From NCBI RefSeq assembly GCF_024169925.1, contig NZ_JALJXF010000001.1, positions 1,370,001 to 1,434,000 of the forward strand: a stretch of DNA of 64,000 nt. The letters are read 5' to 3'. Source of the stretch: Methylorubrum extorquens. Lineage in GTDB: Bacteria; Pseudomonadota; Alphaproteobacteria; Rhizobiales; Beijerinckiaceae. Under the pieces are notes generated by a model. It did not search any database. It saw only the letters and a program-made list of their open reading frames with translations, and was not told the DNA's origin. The translations under genes and the position numbers were made by a program. Shown piece by piece: positions 1 to 9,016 of the stretch (the first letter of the stretch is position 1; each line of letters begins with the position of its first letter).

Positions 1-133
1 GCTGGCCCGGGCGCTCGAAGCGTTCATTGCGACGAAGTTTCAGACCCCCCTGCGCCAGGCCGACCTCGACGCCCGCTCGCTCCCCGTACGCCTGCGCGAC
101 GCAGCCGTCCGACTGCTTCTGCCATACCTCTGA
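1..133 (+). CDS. C-terminal end of a protein entering from the left (possibly phospholipase D family)
   Basis: An open frame runs in from before base 1 and stops at TGA 131-133, leaving 43 residues. The tail is amphipathic, rich in Arg, Leu and Ala, and ends in LLLPYL. It resembles the end of phospholipase D/cardiolipin-synthase-like proteins, but no catalytic HxK motif lies in this window, so the family is a guess. The 3' end overlaps the convergent EEP hydrolase by about 110 bases, so one of the two genes may really end earlier. The codon use (G or C at nearly every third position) supports it as coding. Confidence 0.45.
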   Translation, partial: LARALEAFIATKFQTPLRQADLDARSLPVRLRDAAVRLLLPYL

Positions 134-803
134 GCCGGCCGACCGAGGCGGTCCCCTCCGGCGCGGGGGAGAGGTGCACCACGATCGGGTGATGGTCGGA
201 GAGCCCGCGGGGCAGGACCATGCGCTCGTGGCAGACGAGCCCGCGCACGAGGCAGCGGTCGAGCCGCAGCGGCAGCACATCGACCATGGCGTGGGTCGGC
301 CGCCGGGGGCCGACATCGCGGAAGCCCGGCAGCAGCGCCGGGCCGACGATGTTGTAATCGCCGAGCACCGCAGCGCGCGGCGGCAGGTGGCTCTCGATCC
401 GCCGCAACTGGCGCCGATTCAGCACCTGCCCGTGCGAGAGATGCACGTTGGCGACGCCGAACTCGCCGGTGTCGAGCACCTGGCAGACCCGGTCGATCAG
501 TACCCCCGGGGGAAGGGTGACGATCTCGGGCGGGTTGGGCCACGGCGTCGGGCTCCACATCGCCGGACCGTGGATGCGGCCGGGCAATTGCGCCCAGGCA
601 TAGACCCCGCCGACCCGCTTGGTCAGCGCCGCGATCTCCTTCGTCGCCTCCTGCATCAGTAGGAAATCCGGCCGCTCCTGCTCGATCAGCGTCACGAGGC
701 AATCCACCGCCGCGCCGGTGCGGCGCAGCAGGTTCCAACTCACGATCTTCTTCGTGTTCGGACCCGGCTCGGCGGTAATCGGAGGGGGACGTCTGAGGAG
801 CAT
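24..803 (-). CDS. Endonuclease/exonuclease/phosphatase (EEP) family protein
   Basis: 259 aa from ATG at 803, preceded by GAGGA-like bases; an open extension to 935 has no start signal and lacks family features. The EEP fold motifs appear in order: VSWNLLRR near the N-terminus, the metal-binding Glu in LLMQEATKE, the His of VANVHLSHG, GDYN (the usual GDFN), and a terminal SDHHPIVVHL. These are the residues that bind Mg and carry out phosphodiester or phosphomonoester hydrolysis, as in exonuclease III and sphingomyelinase-like enzymes. The substrate cannot be told. No signal peptide is evident. The C-terminal 35-40 residues after the SDHHP motif are Gly/Arg-rich low complexity and overlap the convergent gene at 1-133, so the true stop could be functionally dispensable. 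Confidence 0.8.
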   Translation of the reverse strand: MLLRRPPPITAEPGPNTKKIVSWNLLRRTGAAVDCLVTLIEQERPDFLLMQEATKEIAALTKRVGGVYAWAQLPGRIHGPAMWSPTPWPNPPEIVTLPPGVLIDRVCQVLDTGEFGVANVHLSHGQVLNRRQLRRIESHLPPRAAVLGDYNIVGPALLPGFRDVGPRRPTHAMVDVLPLRLDRCLVRGLVCHERMVLPRGLSDHHPIVVHLSPAPEGTASVGRLRGMAEAVGRLRRAGVRGASGRRGRPGAGGSETSSQ

Positions 804-882
804 GGCAGTCCGTTTGCCCGGATCACGTGACGGCTTCAGGGCGACGGGGAGGCAATGCGCGGAGGGCGGATCGGTTCGCGCA

Positions 883-1722
883 TCACTGCGCCGTGCCAGG
901 GTCCTTCCCCTGATTTTGCCCGCGATTCTGCCCATGATTCTTGCGGTCGAGGAAAGCCCCGATGCCGTCTTCCGCCGCCCGCGCCAGCATGTTCTGCGTC
1001 ATCACCCGGCCGGCATGGGCGTAGGCCTCAGCCAACGGCATCTCCAGTTGCTCGTAGAAGGCCCGCTTGCCGACCCGCACGGTGCATGGGCTGCGCGCGG
1101 CGATCCCTGCGGCGAGCGCCTTCGCGGCGGCCAGAGCGCCGCTCGCTTCCACCACGTCGTTGACGAGGCCGAGGCGCCGGGCCTCCACCGCATCCGCCAT
1201 GTCGGCGGTGAGCAGCATCCGCATCGCCGCCTTGCGCGAGAGGTTGCGCGAGAGCGCTACCATCGGCGTCGAGCAGAACAGGCCGATCTGCACGCCCGGC
1301 GTGGCGAAGCGCGCCTGCGCCCCCGCCACGGCCAGATCGCAGGACGCCACGAGCTGGCAACCGGCCGCCGTCGCGACGCCCTCCACCGCGGCGATCACCG
1401 GCTGGGGCAAGGCGGGGATCGCCATCATCACGTCTGAGCACAGCGCGAACAGCGCCTCGAACCGTTTCGCGCCGCGGTCGGGGTCGCTGCGGTAGCCCGT
1501 CATCTCCTTGAGGTCGTGGCCGGCGCAGAAAGCGGGGCCCGCCCCTGCCAGCACCACGGCGCGCACCGCGTCGTCACCGGCGAGGTCGGCGAAAGTAGCG
1601 CGCAGCGCTTCGAGCAAGGCAAGGGAGAGGGCGTTGCGGGCACTCGGCCGGTTGAGCGTCAGGGTCGCGACGCCGTCGCGGTCCTCACGCAGCAGAAGAG
1701 GGTTCGTGCCGGTTTCGCCCAT
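883..1722 (-). CDS. Enoyl-CoA hydratase/isomerase family protein (ECHDC3-like crotonase)
   Basis: 279 aa from ATG 1722, which has GAGGA eight bases upstream; another ATG lies two codons earlier. It is a crotonase fold: the first oxyanion-hole segment FCAGHDLKEM near residue 85 and the second, EGVATAAGCQLVAS, near 130, stabilise a CoA-thioester enolate. The stretch TPGVQIGLFCSTPMVALSRN resembles the vertebrate/bacterial ECHDC3 subfamily rather than classical FadB-type hydratases, so hydratase activity is not assured; catalytic Glu positions were not confirmed. The last 20 residues are Asn/Gln/Gly repeats encoded by a degenerate 12-base unit. It is divergent from the nitroreductase, with a 141-base shared upstream region, and lies near an acyl-CoA synthetase, suggesting acyl-CoA metabolism. 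Confidence 0.88.
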   Translation of the reverse strand: MGETGTNPLLLREDRDGVATLTLNRPSARNALSLALLEALRATFADLAGDDAVRAVVLAGAGPAFCAGHDLKEMTGYRSDPDRGAKRFEALFALCSDVMMAIPALPQPVIAAVEGVATAAGCQLVASCDLAVAGAQARFATPGVQIGLFCSTPMVALSRNLSRKAAMRMLLTADMADAVEARRLGLVNDVVEASGALAAAKALAAGIAARSPCTVRVGKRAFYEQLEMPLAEAYAHAGRVMTQNMLARAAEDGIGAFLDRKNHGQNRGQNQGKDPGTAQ

Positions 1723-1863
1723 GAGCATCCTCGTCGCGCCGATGTCATGAGGCGTGTTCTCGCGCGCCGTGACAAGCGCGGCAATGCCGCCCCCTAGCCC
1801 GCTGTTGTGCGGTGCCATACCGTGCGCCGCACCAAAGCCCTGCCAGCCTGGAGATCGCCTCCG

Positions 1864-2475
1864 TTGACCGACGAGACCACCCGCCCCACCACCCGCACGC
1901 CCGACCACGCCATCGAGCCGATCTTCGCCGAGCGCTGGTCGCCACGCGTCTTCACCGGGGAGACGGTGCCGGAAGCCGAATTGCTGCGGATGTTCGAGGC
2001 GGCGCGCTGGTCGCCCTCATCCTACAATTCGCAGCCCTGGCGCTTCCTCTACGCGCTGCGCGGCACGCCCGAATGGCAGACGTTCTTCGAACTCCTCGTG
2101 CCCGGCAACCAGAAATGGGCCGAGGGCACCGGTGCCCTCGTCTTCCTCGTCTCCAGCGAGCGGATGAAGGTCGGCGAGGAATTGAAACCATCGGCCAGCC
2201 ACTCGCTCGATGCCGGCGCCGCCTCGCTCGCCTTCGCGCTCCAGGCCAACCGTCAGGGCTGGCACGTCCACGGCATGGGCGGCTTCGACCGGGAGCGGGC
2301 GCTCACGGTGTTGAACGTCCCCGAGCATCACCGGGTCGAGGCGGCCTACGGGGTCGGACGCGCGACACCCTGGGCGGAATTGAGCGAGGAGCAGAGGGCC
2401 AAGGAGCGCCCGAACGGCCGCCGCCCGATCACCGACTTCGCCTTCCGCGGCGGCTTCCCGCAGCAACAAGACTAA
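1864..2475 (+). CDS. Nitroreductase family protein
   Basis: 203 aa if started at TTG 1864, which has GGAG ten bases upstream and gives a protein beginning with the family's usual short N-terminus; GTG at 1807 or 1822 would add up to 19 residues with no clear SD. The FMN-binding segment RWSPSSYNSQPWRF near residue 40 is the nitroreductase signature (Arg, Ser and Asn/Gln contact the flavin), and the C-terminal GGFPQQQD closes the fold. It would be an NAD(P)H-dependent flavoprotein acting on nitro compounds, quinones or a specialised substrate that sequence alone does not show. It is divergently transcribed from the crotonase and upstream of the acyl-CoA synthetase with a 124-base gap, so it may be its own unit. 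Confidence 0.85.
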   Translation: MTDETTRPTTRTPDHAIEPIFAERWSPRVFTGETVPEAELLRMFEAARWSPSSYNSQPWRFLYALRGTPEWQTFFELLVPGNQKWAEGTGALVFLVSSERMKVGEELKPSASHSLDAGAASLAFALQANRQGWHVHGMGGFDRERALTVLNVPEHHRVEAAYGVGRATPWAELSEEQRAKERPNGRRPITDFAFRGGFPQQQD

Positions 2476-2599
2476 GCGCAGACGGCAGAGCGCAGAACGC
2501 GGATCGGCGCGGCCTGCACGGGGATGGATGAGAAACACCCGTACGCGCTCGGATGCGGCGCGGCCGGGCGGAAGAGGCGGGCCGGCCCAGCGCTGCCGC

Positions 2600-4240
2600 A
2601 TGTTTGAGGACATTGCCGTGCCGGAGCCGGCCAACACCTATGAAAAACTCGTCGCGAATTTCCGCTGGGAGATTCCGGAGCGCTACAACATCGCGGCCGA
2701 TGTCTGCGACCGCTGGGCGCTGAGCGAGCCCAACCGCACCGCGCTTCTCGTGCTCGGCCCCGACGACCGCCCCGAGCCGGTGAGCTACGGCCGCCTGCGC
2801 TCTGATTCCCTGCGGCTCGCGGCGGCGCTGGCCGCGCGCGGCGTCGAACCGGGCGACCGCGTGGCGGTGCTGCTGCCGCAATCGGCAGCGGTGGTGGTGA
2901 CGCACTTGGCCGCCTACCGGCTCGGGGCGATCGCGCTGCCGCTCGCCGGCCTGTTCGGGGAGGCGGCCCTGCGCCATCGCCTCGCCGATTCCGGCGCACG
3001 GGCCATCGTCACAGACGCGGCCGGTCTGGCCAAGCTGGAACGGCTGCGCGCCGACCTGCCGGATCTCATCACGATCCTCTCGGTCGATGGGGCAGGGGAG
3101 GCCGCGGAGGATTTCTTCGCGGCCCTGGAGAGCGCCCCGGACGGGTTCGAGACGCGGGCCACCGGGCCCGACGATCCGGCGCTGATGATCTACACCTCCG
3201 GCACGACCGGCCTCGCCAAGGGGGCGCTGCACGGTCACCGGGTCCTGCTCGGCCACCTGCCGGGCTGGAGCGTGATGCACGGTTTCCCGCCCGAGGGAGC
3301 CGGGCTGATGTGGACCCCCTCCGACTGGGCCTGGGCCGGCGGCCTTCTCAACGTATTGATGCCGTCGCTGCGCCTCGGCATGCCGGTGGTCGCCCGACCG
3401 CTCGGCCGGTTCGAGCCGGAGACGGCGTTCCGGCTGATGGCGGATCTGCATGTCACCCACGCCTTCCTGCCGCCGACCGCGCTGCGCATGCTGCGCAGCG
3501 TCGCGAACCCGCGTGAGACATTCGACCTCTCCGCCTTGCGCAACATCGCCTCGGCCGGCGAGGCGCTCGGGGCGGAGACCTTCGAATGGGCGCGCGATGC
3601 CCTCGGCCTCACCATCGGCGAGGCCTATGGCCAGACCGAGTGCAACCTCGTTCTGGCTTCCAGCGCGCGGATCGGCGTGGCGCGGGCTGGCGCGACGGGC
3701 AGGCCGGTGCCCGGCCACCGCGTCGCGGTCCTGCGCGAGGACGGGACCGAGGCCGACGCGGGCGAGACCGGCGAGATCGCCGTTCGCGCCCCCGATCCGG
3801 TGCTGTTCCTCGGCTACTGGCGCCAGCCCGAGGCGACCGCCCGGAAATTCCGCGACGGCTGGTGGATGACCGGCGACCAGGCGCGGCGCGACACGGAGGG
3901 CTACATCCGCTTCGTCGGCCGCGAGGACGATCTCATCACCTCCGCCGCCTACCGGATCGGCCCGGCCGAGATCGAGGCCTGCCTCTGCGCCCATCCGGCC
4001 GTGGCGCTTGCCGCCGCGGTGGGCGTGCCCGACCCGCTGCGCACCGAGACCGTGAAGGCCTTCATCACCCTGCGCGCGGGCTTTTCGCCCTCCGAGGCGC
4101 TCGCCGCCGAGATCCTCGCCTTCGCCAAGGCCCGGCTCTCCGCCCACGAGATGCCGCGCGCGCTCAGCTTTCGCGACACCCTGCCGATGACGACGAGCGG
4201 CAAGATCATCCGGCGGCAATTGCGGGACGATCCGGCCTGA
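2600..4240 (+). CDS. AMP-dependent acyl-CoA synthetase (medium-chain/Acs-like)
   Basis: 546 aa from ATG 2600; an earlier ATG at 2528 adds 24 Arg/Gly-rich residues and neither start has a strong SD, so the start is uncertain. It is an ANL-superfamily adenylating enzyme: P-loop YTSGTTGLAKGALHGH, A5 motif YGQTEC, A7/A8 segment WWMTGDQARRDTEGYI with the hinge at FVGREDDLI, and the catalytic Lys in SGKIIRRQLRDD at the extreme C-terminus. All core motifs are intact, so it should activate a carboxylic acid to acyl-AMP and then acyl-CoA. The sequence around WTPSDWAWAGG is typical of acetyl/propionyl- or medium-chain (MACS) enzymes. Together with the upstream crotonase it suggests fatty-acid or short-chain acid use. 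The exact acid cannot be assigned. Confidence 0.92.
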   Translation: MFEDIAVPEPANTYEKLVANFRWEIPERYNIAADVCDRWALSEPNRTALLVLGPDDRPEPVSYGRLRSDSLRLAAALAARGVEPGDRVAVLLPQSAAVVVTHLAAYRLGAIALPLAGLFGEAALRHRLADSGARAIVTDAAGLAKLERLRADLPDLITILSVDGAGEAAEDFFAALESAPDGFETRATGPDDPALMIYTSGTTGLAKGALHGHRVLLGHLPGWSVMHGFPPEGAGLMWTPSDWAWAGGLLNVLMPSLRLGMPVVARPLGRFEPETAFRLMADLHVTHAFLPPTALRMLRSVANPRETFDLSALRNIASAGEALGAETFEWARDALGLTIGEAYGQTECNLVLASSARIGVARAGATGRPVPGHRVAVLREDGTEADAGETGEIAVRAPDPVLFLGYWRQPEATARKFRDGWWMTGDQARRDTEGYIRFVGREDDLITSAAYRIGPAEIEACLCAHPAVALAAAVGVPDPLRTETVKAFITLRAGFSPSEALAAEILAFAKARLSAHEMPRALSFRDTLPMTTSGKIIRRQLRDDPA

Positions 4241-4270
4241 GCCCCCAGCCGTTCACCCTGGAATTAAACG

Positions 4271-4288
4271 CATAAAGACATCTTTATG
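4271..4288. promoter_or_regulatory. Palindromic operator upstream of ahcY (candidate SahR/ArsR-type site)
   Basis: Perfect 8-base inverted arms CATAAAGA/TCTTTATG with a 2-base spacer, AT-rich inside a very GC-rich region. It lies 135 bases before the ahcY start. In proteobacteria, SAH-responsive ArsR-family repressors control ahcY and methionine-cycle genes through palindromes of this type. The link to that regulator is inferred from position and form, and the regulator gene is not in this window. Confidence 0.55.
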
Positions 4289-4290
4289 TC

Positions 4291-4320
4291 TTGATTGCTC
4301 CCTAGAGCGAGCCCTGCTAC
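4291..4320 (+). promoter_or_regulatory. Possible ahcY promoter
   Basis: TTGATT and TGCTAC are separated by 18 bases, directly downstream of the palindrome at 4271-4288, so a bound repressor would touch the -35 region. The -10 match is weak, and the call rests mainly on position. Confidence 0.3.
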
Positions 4321-4422
4321 AGGGATGGCCGACCCGGCCGGGTAAACCGGCCGATGCGCCGGGCTGAAGTGCCGAAACGATTGGCCGTTTCGCGCCGGCC
4401 ACGACTGAAAAGGGATACCGAG

Positions 4423-5829
<1,407 letters not shown>

Positions 5830-5900
5830 TCGGCCGTCGGGCCTTCGGCTTCCGCGCAGGAAGTCGGAGGCCCGGTGCCGCTCAGCGCAAGATTCGCGAG

Positions 5901-5928
5901 GAAGCCCGGCCCATGGCCGGGCTTCTTT
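5901..5928 (+). terminator. Intrinsic terminator of ahcY
   Basis: A GC-rich hairpin (GAAGCCCGGC pairing with GCCGGGCTTC around a CATG loop) followed by TTTGC, 70 bases after the ahcY stop. Confidence 0.8.
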
Positions 5929-6318
5929 GCGTTTCGGCGACATCCGCCGCAGGTGCGGCCGGTGACGGATGTGGCCGCGAATCTGTTTTGGCGGTCGCCG
6001 CGGCGGCGCGAAGTCAGATGCCGGCCCTGGCCCGACGCCCCGAAAGTCTTAAAAATTCGTCAAGTGCCGATTTTGGCGGTGTGGCTTTTGGGTGCTGTGT
6101 GGCGCCGGAATGCAGAGCCGACGGGTTCCGGGCCATAAAGGCGCTTCCAGGCGGAATCGACCCCGCGTTACAGTGGCGCGAATCTTCGGAAGCAGGTGCC
6201 CGCGCGGCGGCGGCAAGCCGGTCGCGGCGGTGGGTATTTGCCCGGTGCCGTCCGGGAGCTTTCCAGGCGTGGGCCCGAGGGCCTGCGGAGCGTGCCGGGT
6301 TTGGGGTGGGGGCGGGAC
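5929..6318. other. Intergenic region before divL
   Basis: About 390 bases between the ahcY terminator and the divL start. It should hold the divL promoter. It contains an AT-rich patch near 6048-6075 but no promoter or operator pair I would defend. Confidence 0.5.
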
Positions 6319-8862
6319 ATGGGTCTGGAACGGGCGGCGCGCGCCCTGTCGCGCGTCGGCGTCCTCGTCGTCGCGGCGCCGGTCGCGGCACTCGCCGAGG
6401 GCGCTCCGTCCATTGAAGCGAGGCCGATGCTGGGAGCGATGCAGACGCACAACGTGGCCGGCCTCGCCGTCGTCCTCGGCCTGATCCTGTTCGCGACCAT
6501 CCTGTCGCTGGTCTATCTGCGCGAGCGCGTCGGCTGGACGCGCAAGGAGCGCGCGCTTCAAGACGAACTCGCCCATCTTCGCGGCGCACATGACCGCGCC
6601 GAGATGCTGCTCCATTCCGAGCGTCAGGTCCTCGTCGCCTGGGCCGGGCGCGGCGAGCCGGCGATCGTGGGCGATGCGGGCTTTGCCCAAGATCTGCGCA
6701 ATCAGGATCTGCGAAATCAAGATCCCCGACATCAGGATCCGCGCGGGCTTCAGGGCGGCTCCCGGCACCTGCTTGCCTTCGGCACGTGGCTCGCGCCGCA
6801 GGACGCGCAACTGCTCGACTCCGCCGTCGCGACGCTGCGCGAGCGTGGCACCGGCTTCCGGATGAACCTGCGCAGCCTCGCCGGGCGCTACATCGAGGCG
6901 CAGGGTCAGGCGGTCGGCGGGCGGGCATTGCTGCGCCTGCGCGAGACCACCGACGAGCGCCGCGAGCTGATCGAGCTGCGCCACACGCTGGAAGAGGCCA
7001 AACGCGGCCTGTCCGCGCTGGCGGGCCTGCTCGACGCGCTGCCGCAGCCGATCTGGCACCGGAGCCCGGACGGGACGCTCGCCTTCGTCAACGCAGCCTA
7101 CGCCGCCGCCGTGGAGGCCCCGAACCGCGAGGCCGCCCTGAGCCACGGCCTCGAACTGCTCGACCGGGGCGCCCGCGAGCAGATCGTCCGGCAGGCGCGC
7201 CGGCCGGGCCTGCCCGCACAGGCCCTGCGCCTCTCGGCGGTGGTGGCGGGCGCGCGCCGCACCCTCGATGTCAGCGAGAGCACGCTGGAAACCGGCCGGG
7301 TCGGCATCGCCGTCGATGTCTCGGAGCTGGAGAGCGTACGGGCCGACCTGCAACGGCAGATGGACGCCAACGTCCGCACCCTCGACCAATTGCCGACCGC
7401 GGTGGCGATGTTCGACGCGCGCCAGCGCCTGATCTTCCACAACGCCGCCTATCAGCGGCTGTGGGACCTCGACCCGGCCTTCCTCGAAGGCCGCCCGCTC
7501 GACGGCGAGATCCTCGACCGCCTGCGCGCCGCGCGCAAGCTGCCCGAGCAGGCCGATTTCCGCTCGTGGAAGACCGATGTGCTCGCCGCCTACCGCGCGG
7601 TCGAGCCCACCGACACGCCCTGGTACCTGCCGGACGGGCGGACGCTGCGCGTCGTCGCCGACCCCAACCCGCAGGGCGGCCTGACCTATCTCTACCACGA
7701 CGTCTCGGAGAGCATGAAGCTCGCCTCGCGCTACGACGCGCTGATGAAGGAGCAGGCCGAGACCCTGGAAGCCCTCAAGGAGCCGGTGGCGGTGTTCGGC
7801 GCCGACGGGCGCCTGACGGTGGCCAACCGCGCCTTTGCCGCGACCTGGCGCCTCGACCCGGCGACGCTCGCGGGCAAGCCGCATGTCGATGCGGTGATCG
7901 CCGCCTGCCGGGCGCTGACCCCGGACCAGAGCCCCTGGGCCGGCATCCGCCAGTCGGTCACCGGCCTGTCCGAGACCCGCAGCGGCCATGGCTGCCGCCT
8001 CGACATCAACGACGGCACGGTGCTCGACTGCTCCTCGCAGCCGCTGCCGCTCGGCGCGACGCTGCTGACCTTCATCGACGTCACCGCGAGCGCCAACGTG
8101 GAGCGGGCGCTGACCGAGAAGAACGACGCCTTGGAGCGCGCCTCGCAGCTGCGCGACACCTTCGTCCACCACGTCTCCTACGAGCTGCGCTCGCCGCTCA
8201 CCAACATCATCGGCTTCACCCAGCTCCTCGGCGACGAGACGGTCGGCGCTCTGAACGAGCGCCAGCGCGAATATTCCGAGCACATCATGCGCTCGTCGGC
8301 CGCGCTGCTCGTCATCATCAACGACATCCTCGACCTCGCCTCGATCGATGCCGGATCGCTCGAACTCCAGCGCGAGACCATCGACGTGCGCGCCACCGTG
8401 GAGGCCGCCATCCGCGGCATCGAGGATCGGCTGGCGGAATCCGATATCGGCCTCGACCTCGACGTGCCGGAGGGAGTCGGCAGCGTCTTCGCCGACGGCA
8501 AGCGGGTGCGCCAGATCCTGTTCAACCTGCTCTCCAACGCGGTCGGCTTCTCCGCGCCCGGCCAGCAGGTCCGTGTCGAGGCGCGGCGTGAGGGGACGGC
8601 GCTGCGCCTGACAGTGACCGATCGCGGACGCGGCATCGCGCCCGAGGTCATCGACCGGGTGTTCGACCGGTTCGAGAGCAACACGCTGGGCACCAAGCAT
8701 CGCGGCGTCGGCCTCGGCCTCTCGATCGTGCGCTCCTTCGTCGAGCTGCACGGCGGCCGGGTCGAGATCCACTCGGCACCGGGGACGGGCACGCGCGTCA
8801 CCTGCCTCTTTCCCGTAGAACCGCCGCCGGGCAATGGCGATCTCGCCGAGGCCGCCGAGTAG
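6319..8862 (+). CDS. divL: DivL-type sensor (tyrosine-bearing histidine-kinase homologue)
   Basis: 847 aa from ATG 6319, with a GGGGGCGGG SD; upstream in-frame sequence has no start signal. Order: N-terminal hydrophobic segment, transmembrane helix about residues 45-65, coiled linker, three PAS-like domains (starting near DALPQPIWH, DQLPTAVAMF and LKEPVAVFG), dimerisation/phosphotransfer helix, then an ATPase domain with N-box NLLSNAVGFS, G1 DRGRGIAPE and G2 GVGLGLSIV. The H-box reads VSYELRSPL, so Tyr621 (TAC 8179-8181) replaces the phospho-accepting His. This is the hallmark of Caulobacter DivL, which gates the CckA-ChpT-CtrA phosphorelay at the cell pole rather than acting as a classical kinase. 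The following tsaE/kinase and murU genes match the alphaproteobacterial divL neighbourhood as I know it. A four-unit repeat at residues 124-143 is described separately. Confidence 0.85.
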   Translation: MGLERAARALSRVGVLVVAAPVAALAEGAPSIEARPMLGAMQTHNVAGLAVVLGLILFATILSLVYLRERVGWTRKERALQDELAHLRGAHDRAEMLLHSERQVLVAWAGRGEPAIVGDAGFAQDLRNQDLRNQDPRHQDPRGLQGGSRHLLAFGTWLAPQDAQLLDSAVATLRERGTGFRMNLRSLAGRYIEAQGQAVGGRALLRLRETTDERRELIELRHTLEEAKRGLSALAGLLDALPQPIWHRSPDGTLAFVNAAYAAAVEAPNREAALSHGLELLDRGAREQIVRQARRPGLPAQALRLSAVVAGARRTLDVSESTLETGRVGIAVDVSELESVRADLQRQMDANVRTLDQLPTAVAMFDARQRLIFHNAAYQRLWDLDPAFLEGRPLDGEILDRLRAARKLPEQADFRSWKTDVLAAYRAVEPTDTPWYLPDGRTLRVVADPNPQGGLTYLYHDVSESMKLASRYDALMKEQAETLEALKEPVAVFGADGRLTVANRAFAATWRLDPATLAGKPHVDAVIAACRALTPDQSPWAGIRQSVTGLSETRSGHGCRLDINDGTVLDCSSQPLPLGATLLTFIDVTASANVERALTEKNDALERASQLRDTFVHHVSYELRSPLTNIIGFTQLLGDETVGALNERQREYSEHIMRSSAALLVIINDILDLASIDAGSLELQRETIDVRATVEAAIRGIEDRLAESDIGLDLDVPEGVGSVFADGKRVRQILFNLLSNAVGFSAPGQQVRVEARREGTALRLTVTDRGRGIAPEVIDRVFDRFESNTLGTKHRGVGLGLSIVRSFVELHGGRVEIHSAPGTGTRVTCLFPVEPPPGNGDLAEAAE
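6688..6747 (+). repeat. 15-bp coding minisatellite inside divL
   Basis: Four tandem 15-base units with a GATC core encode QDLRN, QDLRN, QDPRH, QDPRG (residues 124-143), in the cytoplasmic linker between the membrane helix and the first PAS domain. Because the unit is a multiple of three, copy-number change would keep the frame. Confidence 0.85.
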
Positions 8863-9016
8863 GACCGGGCGTTCACGGAATCGGGATGAGATTGGCCGAC
8901 GCCGAGGGTCGGGGCTCACCGCGGCTGCTGAAAATGGTTAAACATCCCCCGCTAGAAGGGTTGAGGCTTAACCCTGATCGGGGTGGCCGTTCGCGGCGTT
9001 GCGGAGGATTGGGGCG

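Noticed and set aside
4241..4422. SAM or SAH riboswitch before ahcY
   Set aside because: The GC-rich hairpins here do not show a recognisable riboswitch core; a protein operator explains the palindrome better.
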